From NCBI GenBank assembly GCA_040398805.1, contig JBBATK010000001.1:186001-250000 (forward strand): a stretch of 64,000 bases of DNA, read 5' to 3'. The notes beneath the pieces are model-generated. The model was not told the DNA's origin, did no database searches, and saw only the letters and a program-made list of their open reading frames with translations. Shown piece after piece: positions 32,318 through 40,325 of this stretch. The translations under genes and the position numbers were made by a program. The stretch's first letter is position 1; each line of letters starts with the position of its first letter. Source of the stretch: JBBATK01 sp040398805 (GTDB lineage: Bacteria; Bacteroidota; Ignavibacteria; Kapaibacteriales; NICIL-2).

Positions 32318-33316
32318 ATGAAGAAGTTTCAATTGTCCCTAGAGCAGATAGCTCATGCTGTTTCCGGAACGTTGATAGGCGATGGAAACGTCATCGTGAC
32401 CACCGTGGCACGGATCGAGGATGCAGGTCCGCAATCCATCACCTTTCTGTCGTCGAAGAATTTCGAGCGGTACTTCGAAGCGTGTTCTGCTGCCTGCATC
32501 ATCATCGACGAGCATCGGGAGATTTCGGGAAAAGACGGACGCAACTACATCCGTTGTGCTCATCCGCATAGGGCTTTCGTGCGCTTGCTCAATCATGTGT
32601 TGGCATCGGAGCATCGGCCTGCACCGGGTATTCATCCCACCGCTGTCGTGTCGCCGAGCGCTGTCATCGATCCTTCCGCTACCGTCGGTGCCTATGCCGT
32701 CGTGGGTGATCATGCGAGTATCGGTGCGGGTACGGTGATAGGAGCATCGAGTTACGTGGGAGCGGATGCTCGCATTGGGACGGCATGTATCCTTCATCCG
32801 CAGGTGGTCATCGAGCCCGAGTGCATCGTCGGTGATCGCTGCATCATCCACGCGCATGCAGTCATCGGTTCCGACGGATTCGGGTATATAGAAAATGCCG
32901 ACGGCAGTTTCGAGAAGATCCCGCAAGTGGGCAATGTCGTTGTTCACGACGACGTGGAGATCGGAGCCGGGACGTGTATCGACCGCGCTGCTTTGGGCAA
33001 CACGATCATCGAGCGTGGCGTCAAGCTCGACAATCATGTGCACATCGCGCACAATGCGGTCATAAAGGCAGACACGGCGATAGCCGCGCAGTCGGGCATT
33101 GCCGGTGGAACAGTCATCGGACTCCGCAATCGCATCGCCGGACAAGTCGGGGTCGTGGGATACATAGAGACCGCACCCAACGTCATTCTCGGCGCTCAGT
33201 CCGGAGTATCGAAGAGTATCGCACAACCCGGTGTGTATTCCGGTTCCCCGGCAATGGAGCTCAAGCAGCGCCTGAAACAGGAAGCGGTCATGAGACGTCT
33301 GGCGCGCGATGCGTAA
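32318..33316 (+). CDS. lpxD: UDP-3-O-acylglucosamine N-acyltransferase
   Basis: Adds the N-linked acyl chain in the third step of lipid A synthesis. The 332-residue protein has an N-terminal uridine-binding domain (about 1-100, ITFLSSKNF), a left-handed beta-helix of hexapeptide repeats from about residue 105 to 300, and the catalytic His245 in HVHIAHNAVI. GSDGFGYI is the conserved loop that lies over the substrate. The ATG at 32318 gives MKKFQLSLEQIAHAV, the normal start. It follows copy 2 of the Skp genes by 52 bases and precedes lpxC, whose own promoter element is in between. Confidence 0.95.
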   Translation: MKKFQLSLEQIAHAVSGTLIGDGNVIVTTVARIEDAGPQSITFLSSKNFERYFEACSAACIIIDEHREISGKDGRNYIRCAHPHRAFVRLLNHVLASEHRPAPGIHPTAVVSPSAVIDPSATVGAYAVVGDHASIGAGTVIGASSYVGADARIGTACILHPQVVIEPECIVGDRCIIHAHAVIGSDGFGYIENADGSFEKIPQVGNVVVHDDVEIGAGTCIDRAALGNTIIERGVKLDNHVHIAHNAVIKADTAIAAQSGIAGGTVIGLRNRIAGQVGVVGYIETAPNVILGAQSGVSKSIAQPGVYSGSPAMELKQRLKQEAVMRRLARDA

Positions 33317-33385
33317 GGACTGTTCAATGCCCGACACAAACGCATAAATCCCCGGTAGACACTTCGATACCTCGGCACTGTGGCG

Positions 33386-33393
33386 TATTTTTG
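33386..33393 (+). promoter_or_regulatory. Putative -7 element (TATTTTTG) of lpxC-fabZ
   Basis: A perfect TAnnTTTG match 30 bases before the lpxC-fabZ ATG. A TTC sits 20 bases upstream in the -33 position. It allows lipid A genes to be driven separately from the bamA end of the cluster. Confidence 0.55.
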
Positions 33394-33423
33394 AGTCCAA
33401 CGACGCTTAACATCGTAGGACGT

Positions 33424-34830
33424 ATGCTCGAAAAACAACGCACCATCAAGGATCCGGTCAGCTATTCCGGTGTAGGACTCCACACCGGCAACGCCTCCAC
33501 CATTACGTTTCATCCCGCCCCGGAGAATTACGGATATCGTTTTGTCCGTACCGACGTCCCCGATTGTCCCGAAATTCCCGCTCTCGTCGATTACGTCACC
33601 GATATCGCCAGGGGAACGACTCTCGCCGTCGATGGCACGCAGGTCCACACCGTCGAGCATGTGCTTGCCGCCCTCGTCGGACTCCAGATCGATAACTGCA
33701 GGATGGAACTCACGGCGAACGAACCCCCTGTGGGGGATGGCAGTGCTCTTCCGTTCGTCGAGGCCTTGCGCACCACGGAGATAGTCGAGCAGAAGGCTCC
33801 GCGGGACTACCTCGTCCTCGATGAACAAGTCCGTTATCTCAATGATGCGAACGGTACGGACATCTTGGCATTGCCGAACGACGATTTCCGCATCACGGTC
33901 ATGATCGACTACGCGAATCCCGCGTTGGGATCACAGCATACGGGACTCTTCGACTTGGAAAAGGAATTCGTCGGTGAATTCGCGTCCGCTCGGACGTTCT
34001 GCTTCCTGAACGAAGTGGAGACCCTCTACAATCAAGGGCTGATTAAGGGCGGAAACTTCGATAACTCGGTCGTCATCGTCGACCGCGAAATGAGCGACGA
34101 TGAGTTGCAAGGACTGCTCGCAAAACTCGGTATCGAAGGCAGCGCCGTCCTCGGCGGTACCGGCATCCTCAATGATAAGAAACTTCGCTACAGGAACGAA
34201 CCGGCTCGCCACAAGCTGCTCGACATGCTTGGCGACCTAGCGCTTATCGGTGTTCCGATGAAAGCGCAGATCCTTGCCGCGCGACCCGGGCATGCGTCGA
34301 ACATCGAGTTCGCCCGCAAGGTCCGGAAACATTATCTGCAGAAAAAGGCGCTGCGCCGTCTGCAGCCGAAATATGCCAACGGTGTCGTCATGGACATCAA
34401 CGCGATCATGAAAGTGATGCCGCACCGGTATCCTTTTCTTCTTGTCGATAGGATCATCGAATTCGACACGGATACCAACCGCATCGTGGGAATCAAGAAT
34501 GTGACCATCAACGAGCCGTTCTTTCCCGGACATTTTCCTGAGCGACCGGTCATGCCCGGCGTTCTGATTCTCGAGTCCATGGCGCAGTGCGGTTGCATGC
34601 TGCTCCTGAATCTCGACGGCATGTCGACGGAAAACAAGCTGGTGTTCTTCATGGCGATCAACAACGCGAAGTTCCGCAAGCCTGTCACTCCGGGTGACCA
34701 GCTTGTACTGGACGTGAAGATGACGGCACGACGGTTCAATACCATCTCCCTGCATGCTGATGCATACGTAGGCGAGACATTGGTCGCCGAAGCGGACCTT
34801 TCCGCGGCTATCGTCGACAAGGAGGCATGA
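33424..34830 (+). CDS. lpxC-fabZ: Bifunctional UDP-3-O-acyl-N-acetylglucosamine deacetylase / 3-hydroxyacyl-ACP dehydratase
   Basis: One 468-residue chain with two enzymes. Residues 1-305 are LpxC, the zinc deacetylase that commits the cell to lipid A: zinc ligands His79 (in TVEHVLAAL), His263 and Asp267 (in RHKLLDMLGDL), and the catalytic His289 in GHASN. Residues about 325-468 are FabZ, which dehydrates 3-hydroxyacyl-ACP: MPHRYPFLLVDR, then FFPGHFPERPVMPGVLILES with catalytic His370 and Glu384. Both active sites look intact. Fusion of these two, which compete for the same acyl precursor pool, is a known trait of Bacteroidota/Chlorobiota. The stop overlaps the lpxA start. Confidence 0.95.
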   Translation: MLEKQRTIKDPVSYSGVGLHTGNASTITFHPAPENYGYRFVRTDVPDCPEIPALVDYVTDIARGTTLAVDGTQVHTVEHVLAALVGLQIDNCRMELTANEPPVGDGSALPFVEALRTTEIVEQKAPRDYLVLDEQVRYLNDANGTDILALPNDDFRITVMIDYANPALGSQHTGLFDLEKEFVGEFASARTFCFLNEVETLYNQGLIKGGNFDNSVVIVDREMSDDELQGLLAKLGIEGSAVLGGTGILNDKKLRYRNEPARHKLLDMLGDLALIGVPMKAQILAARPGHASNIEFARKVRKHYLQKKALRRLQPKYANGVVMDINAIMKVMPHRYPFLLVDRIIEFDTDTNRIVGIKNVTINEPFFPGHFPERPVMPGVLILESMAQCGCMLLLNLDGMSTENKLVFFMAINNAKFRKPVTPGDQLVLDVKMTARRFNTISLHADAYVGETLVAEADLSAAIVDKEA

Positions 34831-35606
34831 TGTCCACGAGTATCCATCCTACCGCCATCGTGTCGGAAAAAGCCGTCATCGGAGACGATGTGCGCATCGG
34901 CCCGTTCGCCGTTATTGAGGAGAACGTCACCATCGGTTCCCGTACGGAGATCATGGCGCATGCCGTGATCTTCTCCAACACCGTCATCGGTGAGGACTGC
35001 AGGGTGTTCCCCGGTGCCGTACTAGGTGCCGATCCGCAGGACTTCGCCTACAAAGGTCAACCCACGGGCGTCGTCGTCGGTAACCGTACAACACTCAGGG
35101 AATGCGTCACCGTCAACAAGGCGTCGCATGCCGAGACCGTTTTCGTGGGTAGTGACTGCCTGATCATGGCGTACACGCATGTCGCTCATGACTGTGTCAT
35201 AGGCGACCACGTCGTCATAGCAAATGCCGTCCAGTTGGGCGGTCACGTCCATATCGGCGACTGGGCGGTACTCGGCGGTGTGTCGAAGGTGCACCAGTTC
35301 TGCAAGGTGGGTAAACACGCCATGGTCGCAGCCGATGCCATGATCACGAAGGATGTACCTCCGTTCGCGTTGACCTCGCGCCAGCCCGTGCGTATCGAGG
35401 GAATCAACAAGGTGGGCTTGTCGCGGCGCGGCTTCACTCCGGAAGAAATTCGCGCGTTGGATGAATTCTACAATGTCGTCTACTTCTCCGGGAAGAACAT
35501 GACCGACGGACTCGCTGCATATGAGCAGCAAGTTTCGCAGCCGCTTGTGCATGCCACCGACGTCATCACCTTTATTCGCGCAAGTAAGCGCGGCGTCTAC
35601 CGCTGA
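34827..35606 (+). CDS. lpxA: UDP-N-acetylglucosamine 3-O-acyltransferase
   Basis: First enzyme of lipid A synthesis: transfers a 3-hydroxyacyl chain from ACP to UDP-GlcNAc. The 259-residue protein is a left-handed beta-helix of hexapeptide repeats to about residue 190, followed by the helical cap (GLSRRGFTPEEIRALDEFYN). The conserved loop GADPQDFAYKGQPTGVVVG and the catalytic His121 in YTHVAHDC are present. Two adjacent ATGs allow a start at 34827 or 34830; the first gives a 4-base overlap with lpxC-fabZ. The envelope cluster ends here; lpxB, which often follows, is not adjacent. Confidence 0.96.
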   Translation: MMSTSIHPTAIVSEKAVIGDDVRIGPFAVIEENVTIGSRTEIMAHAVIFSNTVIGEDCRVFPGAVLGADPQDFAYKGQPTGVVVGNRTTLRECVTVNKASHAETVFVGSDCLIMAYTHVAHDCVIGDHVVIANAVQLGGHVHIGDWAVLGGVSKVHQFCKVGKHAMVAADAMITKDVPPFALTSRQPVRIEGINKVGLSRRGFTPEEIRALDEFYNVVYFSGKNMTDGLAAYEQQVSQPLVHATDVITFIRASKRGVYR

Positions 35607-35696
35607 ATCACGAGCAGCAGCTCGTCCAAGAGTATCTTCTCGGCGAAGGGACTTCGACCCCCGCACATGGCAGGCCGTGCGTCGGCGTCGAACCTG

Positions 35697-36857
35697 TTAG
35701 AGGGCACCGAGCGCGTTCCGGACATCCTCCAACAAATCCGCACAATCTTCCACGCCGACAGAGAGTCGAACGAGGCCGTCGGTGATCCCGAGCTTCGCCC
35801 GTTGCTCGACGGGAATGGACCCATGGGTCATGCTCACGGGATGGCACACGAGTGATTCCACACCGCCGAGAGATTCTCCGAGGGTGAATATCTTCAACGC
35901 GTTGGTGAACGCTTTCGCCTTGTCTAAAGACCCGAGATCGATGGAAATGATACCACCGAATCCCGACATCTGCGAAGCGGCAAGGGCATGCTGCGGGTGA
36001 GAGGGGAGTCCGGGATAATGAACGGCACTGATTTGTGCATTCGTCGACAATACCTCCGCGATGCGCATCGCATTCTCGGCATGTTGACGCATGCGCAAGG
36101 CGAGAGTCTTGCTTGAGCGAAGAAGCAGCCAGCACTCGAACGGACCGGGCACGGCTCCTGCTGCATTCTGGATGAATCGTAACTGATCGGCAACGGCGGT
36201 CGAGGAGGTGATGACGATGCCGTGAATCAAGTCCGAGTGGCCCCCAAGATACTTCGTTGCAGAATGGATGACGATGTCCGCGCCGAGCGTGAGCGGACGT
36301 TGGAAGTAGGGCGTAGCGAAGGTGTTGTCCACCACGAGCAAGGCAGAGGCGTCTTTGGCAACGCGGGATACCATGCGGATGTCCGTAATCGACATCATTG
36401 GGTTAGTGGGTGTCTCCGTATACAGCATGCGGGTGTTCGGACGCAGAGCGGCACGGATGGCGGACTCGTCGCGCATATCGACGGCGGTGAAATCGAGTCC
36501 GAAATTTCGAAGAATCTTATCGAACAGCCGGAAAGTACCGCCATACATGTCCTCGGCCATGACCACATGATCACCGCTCTTGAGGAGCTTCATCACTGCG
36601 TCGATCGCCGCAAGACCGCTGGCGAACGCGAACGAATCCACACCTTCTTCCAGGGCCGTCATGTTGTCTTCCCACGCGAAGCGCGTGGGGTTCTGCGTGC
36701 GTGCGTACTCGAAGCCCTTGTGCTGACCGATCGACTCTTGCGCGTACGTACTCGTTTGATACAAAGGAACGGTGACGGCTCCTGTGAGTTCGTCGGGCTC
36801 TTGTCCGATATGGATCGCACGTGTTGCGAAGCCTGCGTTCTTGGAAAGGTGTGCCAT
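35697..36857 (-). CDS. Cystathionine gamma-synthase/lyase-type PLP enzyme
   Basis: A Cys/Met-metabolism PLP enzyme of 386 residues. The pyridoxal Lys is in HSATKYLGGHSD; YQTSTYAQ, EYARTQNPTR (phosphate-contacting Tyr/Arg of the neighbouring subunit), FASGLAAI and LGGVESLVCHPVSMTHGS are typical of the group. Cystathionine gamma-synthase (MetB), gamma-lyase (MetC/CGL) and O-acylhomoserine sulfhydrylases are hard to separate by eye; the length and LGGVESL motif fit gamma-synthase or gamma-lyase best. The gene is 21 bases after the M28 peptidase gene, with which it may share a transcript. Confidence 0.88.
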   Translation of the reverse strand: MAHLSKNAGFATRAIHIGQEPDELTGAVTVPLYQTSTYAQESIGQHKGFEYARTQNPTRFAWEDNMTALEEGVDSFAFASGLAAIDAVMKLLKSGDHVVMAEDMYGGTFRLFDKILRNFGLDFTAVDMRDESAIRAALRPNTRMLYTETPTNPMMSITDIRMVSRVAKDASALLVVDNTFATPYFQRPLTLGADIVIHSATKYLGGHSDLIHGIVITSSTAVADQLRFIQNAAGAVPGPFECWLLLRSSKTLALRMRQHAENAMRIAEVLSTNAQISAVHYPGLPSHPQHALAASQMSGFGGIISIDLGSLDKAKAFTNALKIFTLGESLGGVESLVCHPVSMTHGSIPVEQRAKLGITDGLVRLSVGVEDCADLLEDVRNALGAL

Positions 36858-36878
36858 GATGTTCGGAGCGGATAAGGG

Positions 36879-37880
36879 TTAAAGGACGAAAGGACTGCCA
36901 TACACAAGATGCAGGAGCACGGTGGCGACGCTATGAAGCGTCCGCTCTCCTATGTTACTCATGGTGTCGTTCTGCGTATGCCAGTAATGCCGGCGCGGAT
37001 CGGGAGATTGGTTGCCGATGAGTTCCATATCGATGATATCGATGGCGGGTATGCCGATTTCGATAAGCGGTCGATGATCATCCGTGACACCGCTTCCGAG
37101 CTCGGGTACGAAGTAATCGGGCGCATGGGTACGTCCCAATTGCCATACTTTGTCGACGAGACCCGGGGCGGCTTCCACCGACCCTTGTTCCTTGAAGAAG
37201 CGTGCTTCCTTGTCGCCGACCATGTCCAAGACGATCGCATATCTCGGTCGTTTCGGTAAGGGGAAGTTCTGTGCGAAGTATCGCGAGCCGAGACAGAACA
37301 TCTCGCCATCGGTCTTATATCCGATATCCTCACCGTCGAAGAACACGAGATCGATGCCGACATCAGGCCTCTTCATATGAAACACCCGAGCCAATTCAAG
37401 AAGCACCGCCACGCCGCTCGCGCCATCGTTCGCCGCAGGGACACCCTTGTTGTAATTGGCGTAATTCGTATCCTCGTCGGATCGAGGACGTGAGTCCCAG
37501 TGCGCGGCAAACATCACCCGCTGTGGATTCGAAGGATTGATCTGGGCGACGAGATTGGAAAGATCCCATCGGCGGTCATAGACGGTACGGGAAAAAGACT
37601 GTACGAACATCGTGTCGACATGCGGAGCAAGTTCCTTTTTGATGAGCTCCAGACACTCCGCGTGAGCTTTGGTGTTCGGGACTCGCGGACCCAGTGCCAC
37701 TTGCGCGGCGCAGAGATTCCACGCTCGTTTTTCATCGAACTCGGGAAAGGTTACTGCGGAAGCATCCGTATTTTGCGATTGAGTGTTCGGCGTCTCTCTG
37801 CGATTCGAGTTGCACGACGGAAGGGAAGTGATGATAGACAAAACGGCAAAGAGAAGTGGGATTGGACGAAAACTCATCAT
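36879..37880 (-). CDS. M28-family zinc peptidase lipoprotein
   Basis: A 333-residue predicted lipoprotein: hydrophobic leader, lipobox SLPSC (Cys23), then a low-complexity linker. The catalytic domain has the M28 zinc set AAHWDSRP (His and Asp), NDGASGVAVLLELAR (bridging Asp), FFDGEDIG (catalytic and zinc Glu), DMVGD (Asp) and the final YWHTQNDT (His). The spacing also resembles bacterial glutaminyl-peptide cyclotransferases, which share the fold, so either aminopeptidase or N-terminal glutamine cyclase activity is possible. Two ATGs (37880, 37877) are adjacent. A TATTTTG box, one T short of the usual element, lies 24 bases before the start. Confidence 0.85.
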   Translation of the reverse strand: MMSFRPIPLLFAVLSIITSLPSCNSNRRETPNTQSQNTDASAVTFPEFDEKRAWNLCAAQVALGPRVPNTKAHAECLELIKKELAPHVDTMFVQSFSRTVYDRRWDLSNLVAQINPSNPQRVMFAAHWDSRPRSDEDTNYANYNKGVPAANDGASGVAVLLELARVFHMKRPDVGIDLVFFDGEDIGYKTDGEMFCLGSRYFAQNFPLPKRPRYAIVLDMVGDKEARFFKEQGSVEAAPGLVDKVWQLGRTHAPDYFVPELGSGVTDDHRPLIEIGIPAIDIIDMELIGNQSPDPRRHYWHTQNDTMSNIGERTLHSVATVLLHLVYGSPFVL

Positions 37881-37953
37881 AAGGGCTCGCTGTTGGTGCC
37901 CCGCAAAATACGAGGTTTGAGAGTAATCACTGAGAGCGTAAAGAAGCACGACC

Positions 37954-38478
37954 ATGGGTATTCATGAATTCTCGGACGTCCTGTCTGCTATTGACCTCAT
38001 CGTTATCGATGTGGACGGCACGCTGACGGACGGGTCGATGTATTTCTCGGAAAACGGAGAAGTCATGAAACGCTTCTCTGTCCGTGACGGTATGGGCATC
38101 ACGCTCGCTCATCGTGCCGGTATCGAGGTCGCTTTGATGACTAGCGAGACGAGCGACATCGTCGTCCGACGGGCCGAAAAACTCAAGATCCGTCATCTCG
38201 TCATGGGCTCCCATGACAAAGGACGGCACGTGCGAGAACTGGCGGAAAAAATCGGTACGGTTCTTGAACGGACGGCTTTCATAGGCGATGATGTCAACGA
38301 TGACCTGGCCATGCAGGCAGTAGCGTTCAGCGCCTGTCCGGCAGACGCCGCTGAATACATGAAACCGCGCGTTTCATACGTCTGTAGGAACAACGGAGGT
38401 CAAGGCGCGGTCCGCGAAGTCATCGATGCCATCCTCGAGGCCCGCGGCTCATCCAAGACTCTCCCGGAGCAGTGGTGA
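37954..38478 (+). CDS. kdsC: 3-deoxy-D-manno-octulosonate 8-phosphate phosphatase (HAD family)
   Basis: Removes the phosphate from Kdo-8-P in the Kdo branch of LPS synthesis. The 174-residue capless HAD protein has the catalytic DVDGTLTDGSMYF (Asp nucleophile and acid/base), MTSETS (motif II), KGRHVRELAEK (motif III Lys) and FIGDDVNDDLAM (motif IV). The form DVDGTLTDG and the short length separate KdsC from other HAD phosphatases. The partner kdsA lies about 16 kb away. The start is divergent from the M28 peptidase gene. The next gene begins after 86 bases. Confidence 0.93.
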   Translation: MGIHEFSDVLSAIDLIVIDVDGTLTDGSMYFSENGEVMKRFSVRDGMGITLAHRAGIEVALMTSETSDIVVRRAEKLKIRHLVMGSHDKGRHVRELAEKIGTVLERTAFIGDDVNDDLAMQAVAFSACPADAAEYMKPRVSYVCRNNGGQGAVREVIDAILEARGSSKTLPEQW

Positions 38479-38564
38479 CGCGGAATGAGACTGTCGTAGG
38501 TGCTTTCAGTCCGCACTGTCGAACACAACGGAAAAGTAACGTCCATTTACAGCAGGAGGTACGT

Positions 38565-39011
38565 ATGTCGGAACGTGAATCATCAAACGGATATCTCAAC
38601 GGTTTCCTTACTGGAGCCCTTATCGGCGGTGCGATCGGAGCCATGACGGCGCTGATCTTCGCACCAAAGCCAGGTAGGGAACTTCGTAAGGACATAGCTG
38701 ACCGCTCCGTTGAGCTCTATGATAAAGCTCAGGAGCTAATCGGTCGGGCAGGAATCGAACCCGGCGATGAGGTCGTTCCCGCCGTCATGAACGATGGCAG
38801 GGCACGTGCGGAGAGAATCGTCCAGACCGCTCGCGACCATGCGGAATCCCTCATGGCGGATGCCGAGCAGGTGCTTCGTGAAGCCCGTATGAAAGCCACC
38901 TCCGTTCGTGATACAGTCACAGAGAATGTCGACCGCGTTCGCGATGCTGCGGCTGCCGGAGCAGAGGCCTTCTCGCAAGAATGGAACACAGAAACTCACG
39001 GAGAGGGATAA
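38565..39011 (+). CDS. YtxH-domain protein
   Basis: A 148-residue protein with a YtxH/general-stress-like N-terminus: a glycine-rich hydrophobic helix (GFLTGALIGGAIGAMTALIF, residues 12-31) followed by APKPGRELRKDI, which is the family signature, and a long alpha-helical, charged tail. It is probably anchored in the inner membrane with the tail in the cytoplasm. Bacillus YtxH is a sigma-B stress protein; function here is not known. An excellent ribosome binding site (AGGAGGT) precedes the ATG at 38565; the frame upstream of that overlaps kdsC. The DUF948-type gene follows after three bases, a pairing seen in Firmicutes as well. Confidence 0.85.
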   Translation: MSERESSNGYLNGFLTGALIGGAIGAMTALIFAPKPGRELRKDIADRSVELYDKAQELIGRAGIEPGDEVVPAVMNDGRARAERIVQTARDHAESLMADAEQVLREARMKATSVRDTVTENVDRVRDAAAAGAEAFSQEWNTETHGEG

Positions 39012-39014
39012 GCC

Positions 39015-39425
39015 ATGGAAAACGTTCTCCTCGTTAGCGGTATCGTCGGCGTCATCGCCCTTATCGTCGTGTGCGTATTCGTCATCTCGGCCATTCGCCG
39101 TCTCAACGACGTCCTCCTGGAACTTCGGGAAACCGTTGGTGAGTCCAAACGCATGATCGCTGAAGTCAACCGGAACTTACCACAGACGTTCGCGACGCTC
39201 AATCAAACGGGCGAGCAGCTCCAGTCTACCTTGAAGAACGTCGACGTCCAGGTAGGACAACTCGGCCAAGGGCTGGAACAATTCAAAGAAATCGGTACAA
39301 GAATCAACGGACTCGAAGCGAAGCTTCAAGATAAGATCGAAGGTCCGCTCATGCAGGCCGCCGGAGTGGTGTCCGGCATTTCCAAAGCCATAACGACGTT
39401 TGTCAACGGCGTGTCCAGGCGTTAG
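39015..39425 (+). CDS. DUF948-like single-pass membrane protein
   Basis: A 136-residue protein: one N-terminal membrane helix (about 4-27, VLLVSGIVGVIALIVVCVFV) followed by a long amphipathic helix with a clear heptad pattern (RRLNDVLLELRETVGESKRM) and a repeated chemotaxis-receptor-like Thr/Gln/Leu region. DUF948 proteins in Firmicutes have the same plan and are often next to a YtxH gene; their role is unknown. The two genes here are three bases apart and end at a strong terminator, so the pair forms the end of a transcript that may begin with kdsC. Confidence 0.8.
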   Translation: MENVLLVSGIVGVIALIVVCVFVISAIRRLNDVLLELRETVGESKRMIAEVNRNLPQTFATLNQTGEQLQSTLKNVDVQVGQLGQGLEQFKEIGTRINGLEAKLQDKIEGPLMQAAGVVSGISKAITTFVNGVSRR

Positions 39426-39520
39426 TGCATGACGCGTGCGTACGGTGCCCACGCTCGGTGCGTGCGCGAGCGGCGCAGGAAACGTCGGACGTCGCGACAC
39501 GCGTCTGTCAGAGACAAAAA

Positions 39521-39547
39521 AAAAGCCCGTCCTCAGGACGGGCTTTT
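39521..39547. terminator. Intrinsic terminator between converging genes
   Basis: AAAAGCCCGTCCT and AGGACGGGCTTTT are perfect 13-base arms around one base; in practice the loop would be 3-5 bases. A tract of A before and T after make it work in both directions. Confidence 0.92.
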
Positions 39548-39582
39548 CATTTTCTGTGCGGGAGAACGGTCGAGCGCTCGGT

Positions 39583-40134
39583 TTATCGCTTCGCCGGGAC
39601 TGCTGACAGGCCCGAGCGCATGGCCAGCTCGTACGCTCCGAACATCAATGCTCCATAAACGATATCGGAGAGTAAGGAAGTGCGGAAGAACGGAATCGCC
39701 AACGTGTAGCATTCTGCAAGTCCTGCGCCCGTCTGCGGGTACATGCCCGAGAACATCCAGACGGCGAAATTCGTCGCTACGAAGAACAGGACCGAACCGC
39801 TAAGGATAGAGCCGATGCGACGTCCCATCGTGTCCTGGGTTGCAAACTTCAGCGTCATCCAGGTCGTGGCCGCAAGACATGCGTACACGATGATCTGCGT
39901 GTCGTGGAAAGCATACGCCATATCACTGTTCACAATGGCGAGGCCGATATCGCCGATGACCATGGCGAGGAGCGGAACCAGGTACGAGAGCCGGGAGTCC
40001 CGGAACGTCCACGCACCGAAAACCGCTAAAGCCGTCATGGGCGCCAAATTCGGTATCACATGAAAAACGCGTGTAAGAGCTGTCACACCAATGATGGCAA
40101 GGACCGTTGCTGTACCTGATAACTTCGATGACAT
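39583..40134 (-). CDS. DUF6580-like integral membrane protein
   Basis: A 183-residue protein with about six hydrophobic helices. The start (VFHVIPNLAPMTALAVFGAW) and the C-terminal SGMYPQTGAGLAECYTLAI, followed by PFFRTSLLSDIVYG, match a family of unknown function I know as DUF6580. Its size, helix count and Asn/Pro-rich loops resemble ECF-transporter substrate-binding (S) components, so a role in vitamin or metal-chelate uptake is possible but is inference. No ECF ATPase is nearby. A TATTTTCG promoter element lies 49 bases upstream of the ATG. Confidence 0.75.
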   Translation of the reverse strand: MSSKLSGTATVLAIIGVTALTRVFHVIPNLAPMTALAVFGAWTFRDSRLSYLVPLLAMVIGDIGLAIVNSDMAYAFHDTQIIVYACLAATTWMTLKFATQDTMGRRIGSILSGSVLFFVATNFAVWMFSGMYPQTGAGLAECYTLAIPFFRTSLLSDIVYGALMFGAYELAMRSGLSAVPAKR

Positions 40135-40183
40135 TGTCGATAGATTGTTTTGTGAAGAAATCCTATTTGCTTTGCTGCGGAGG

Positions 40184-40191
40184 CGAAAATA
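40184..40191 (-). promoter_or_regulatory. Possible -7 element (TATTTTCG) of the DUF6580-like gene
   Basis: One mismatch to TAnnTTTG on the minus strand, 49 bases from the start codon. Confidence 0.38.
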
Positions 40192-40325
40192 CTACTTTTT
40201 GCGCGAGTGAAAGGTCGACGAGCTTTTTTTGATTCACAGCGTCGGTCGCGACCTGCGAACGCCGTTTCGCATTGTTCGACCATTCATCGAGACGGGGAAT
40301 GACCTACACACGTAACTTTACATAA

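Noticed and set aside
38736..38775. A tRNA T-loop-like sequence on the minus strand (GGTTCGATTCC)
   Set aside because: It lies inside the YtxH gene, the flanks do not form a T stem or acceptor stem, and there is no anticodon or D arm at the right distance.
40083..40283. A 66-codon minus-strand ORF before the DUF6580-like gene
   Set aside because: It overlaps the start of that gene and its promoter element, and has no recognisable features.
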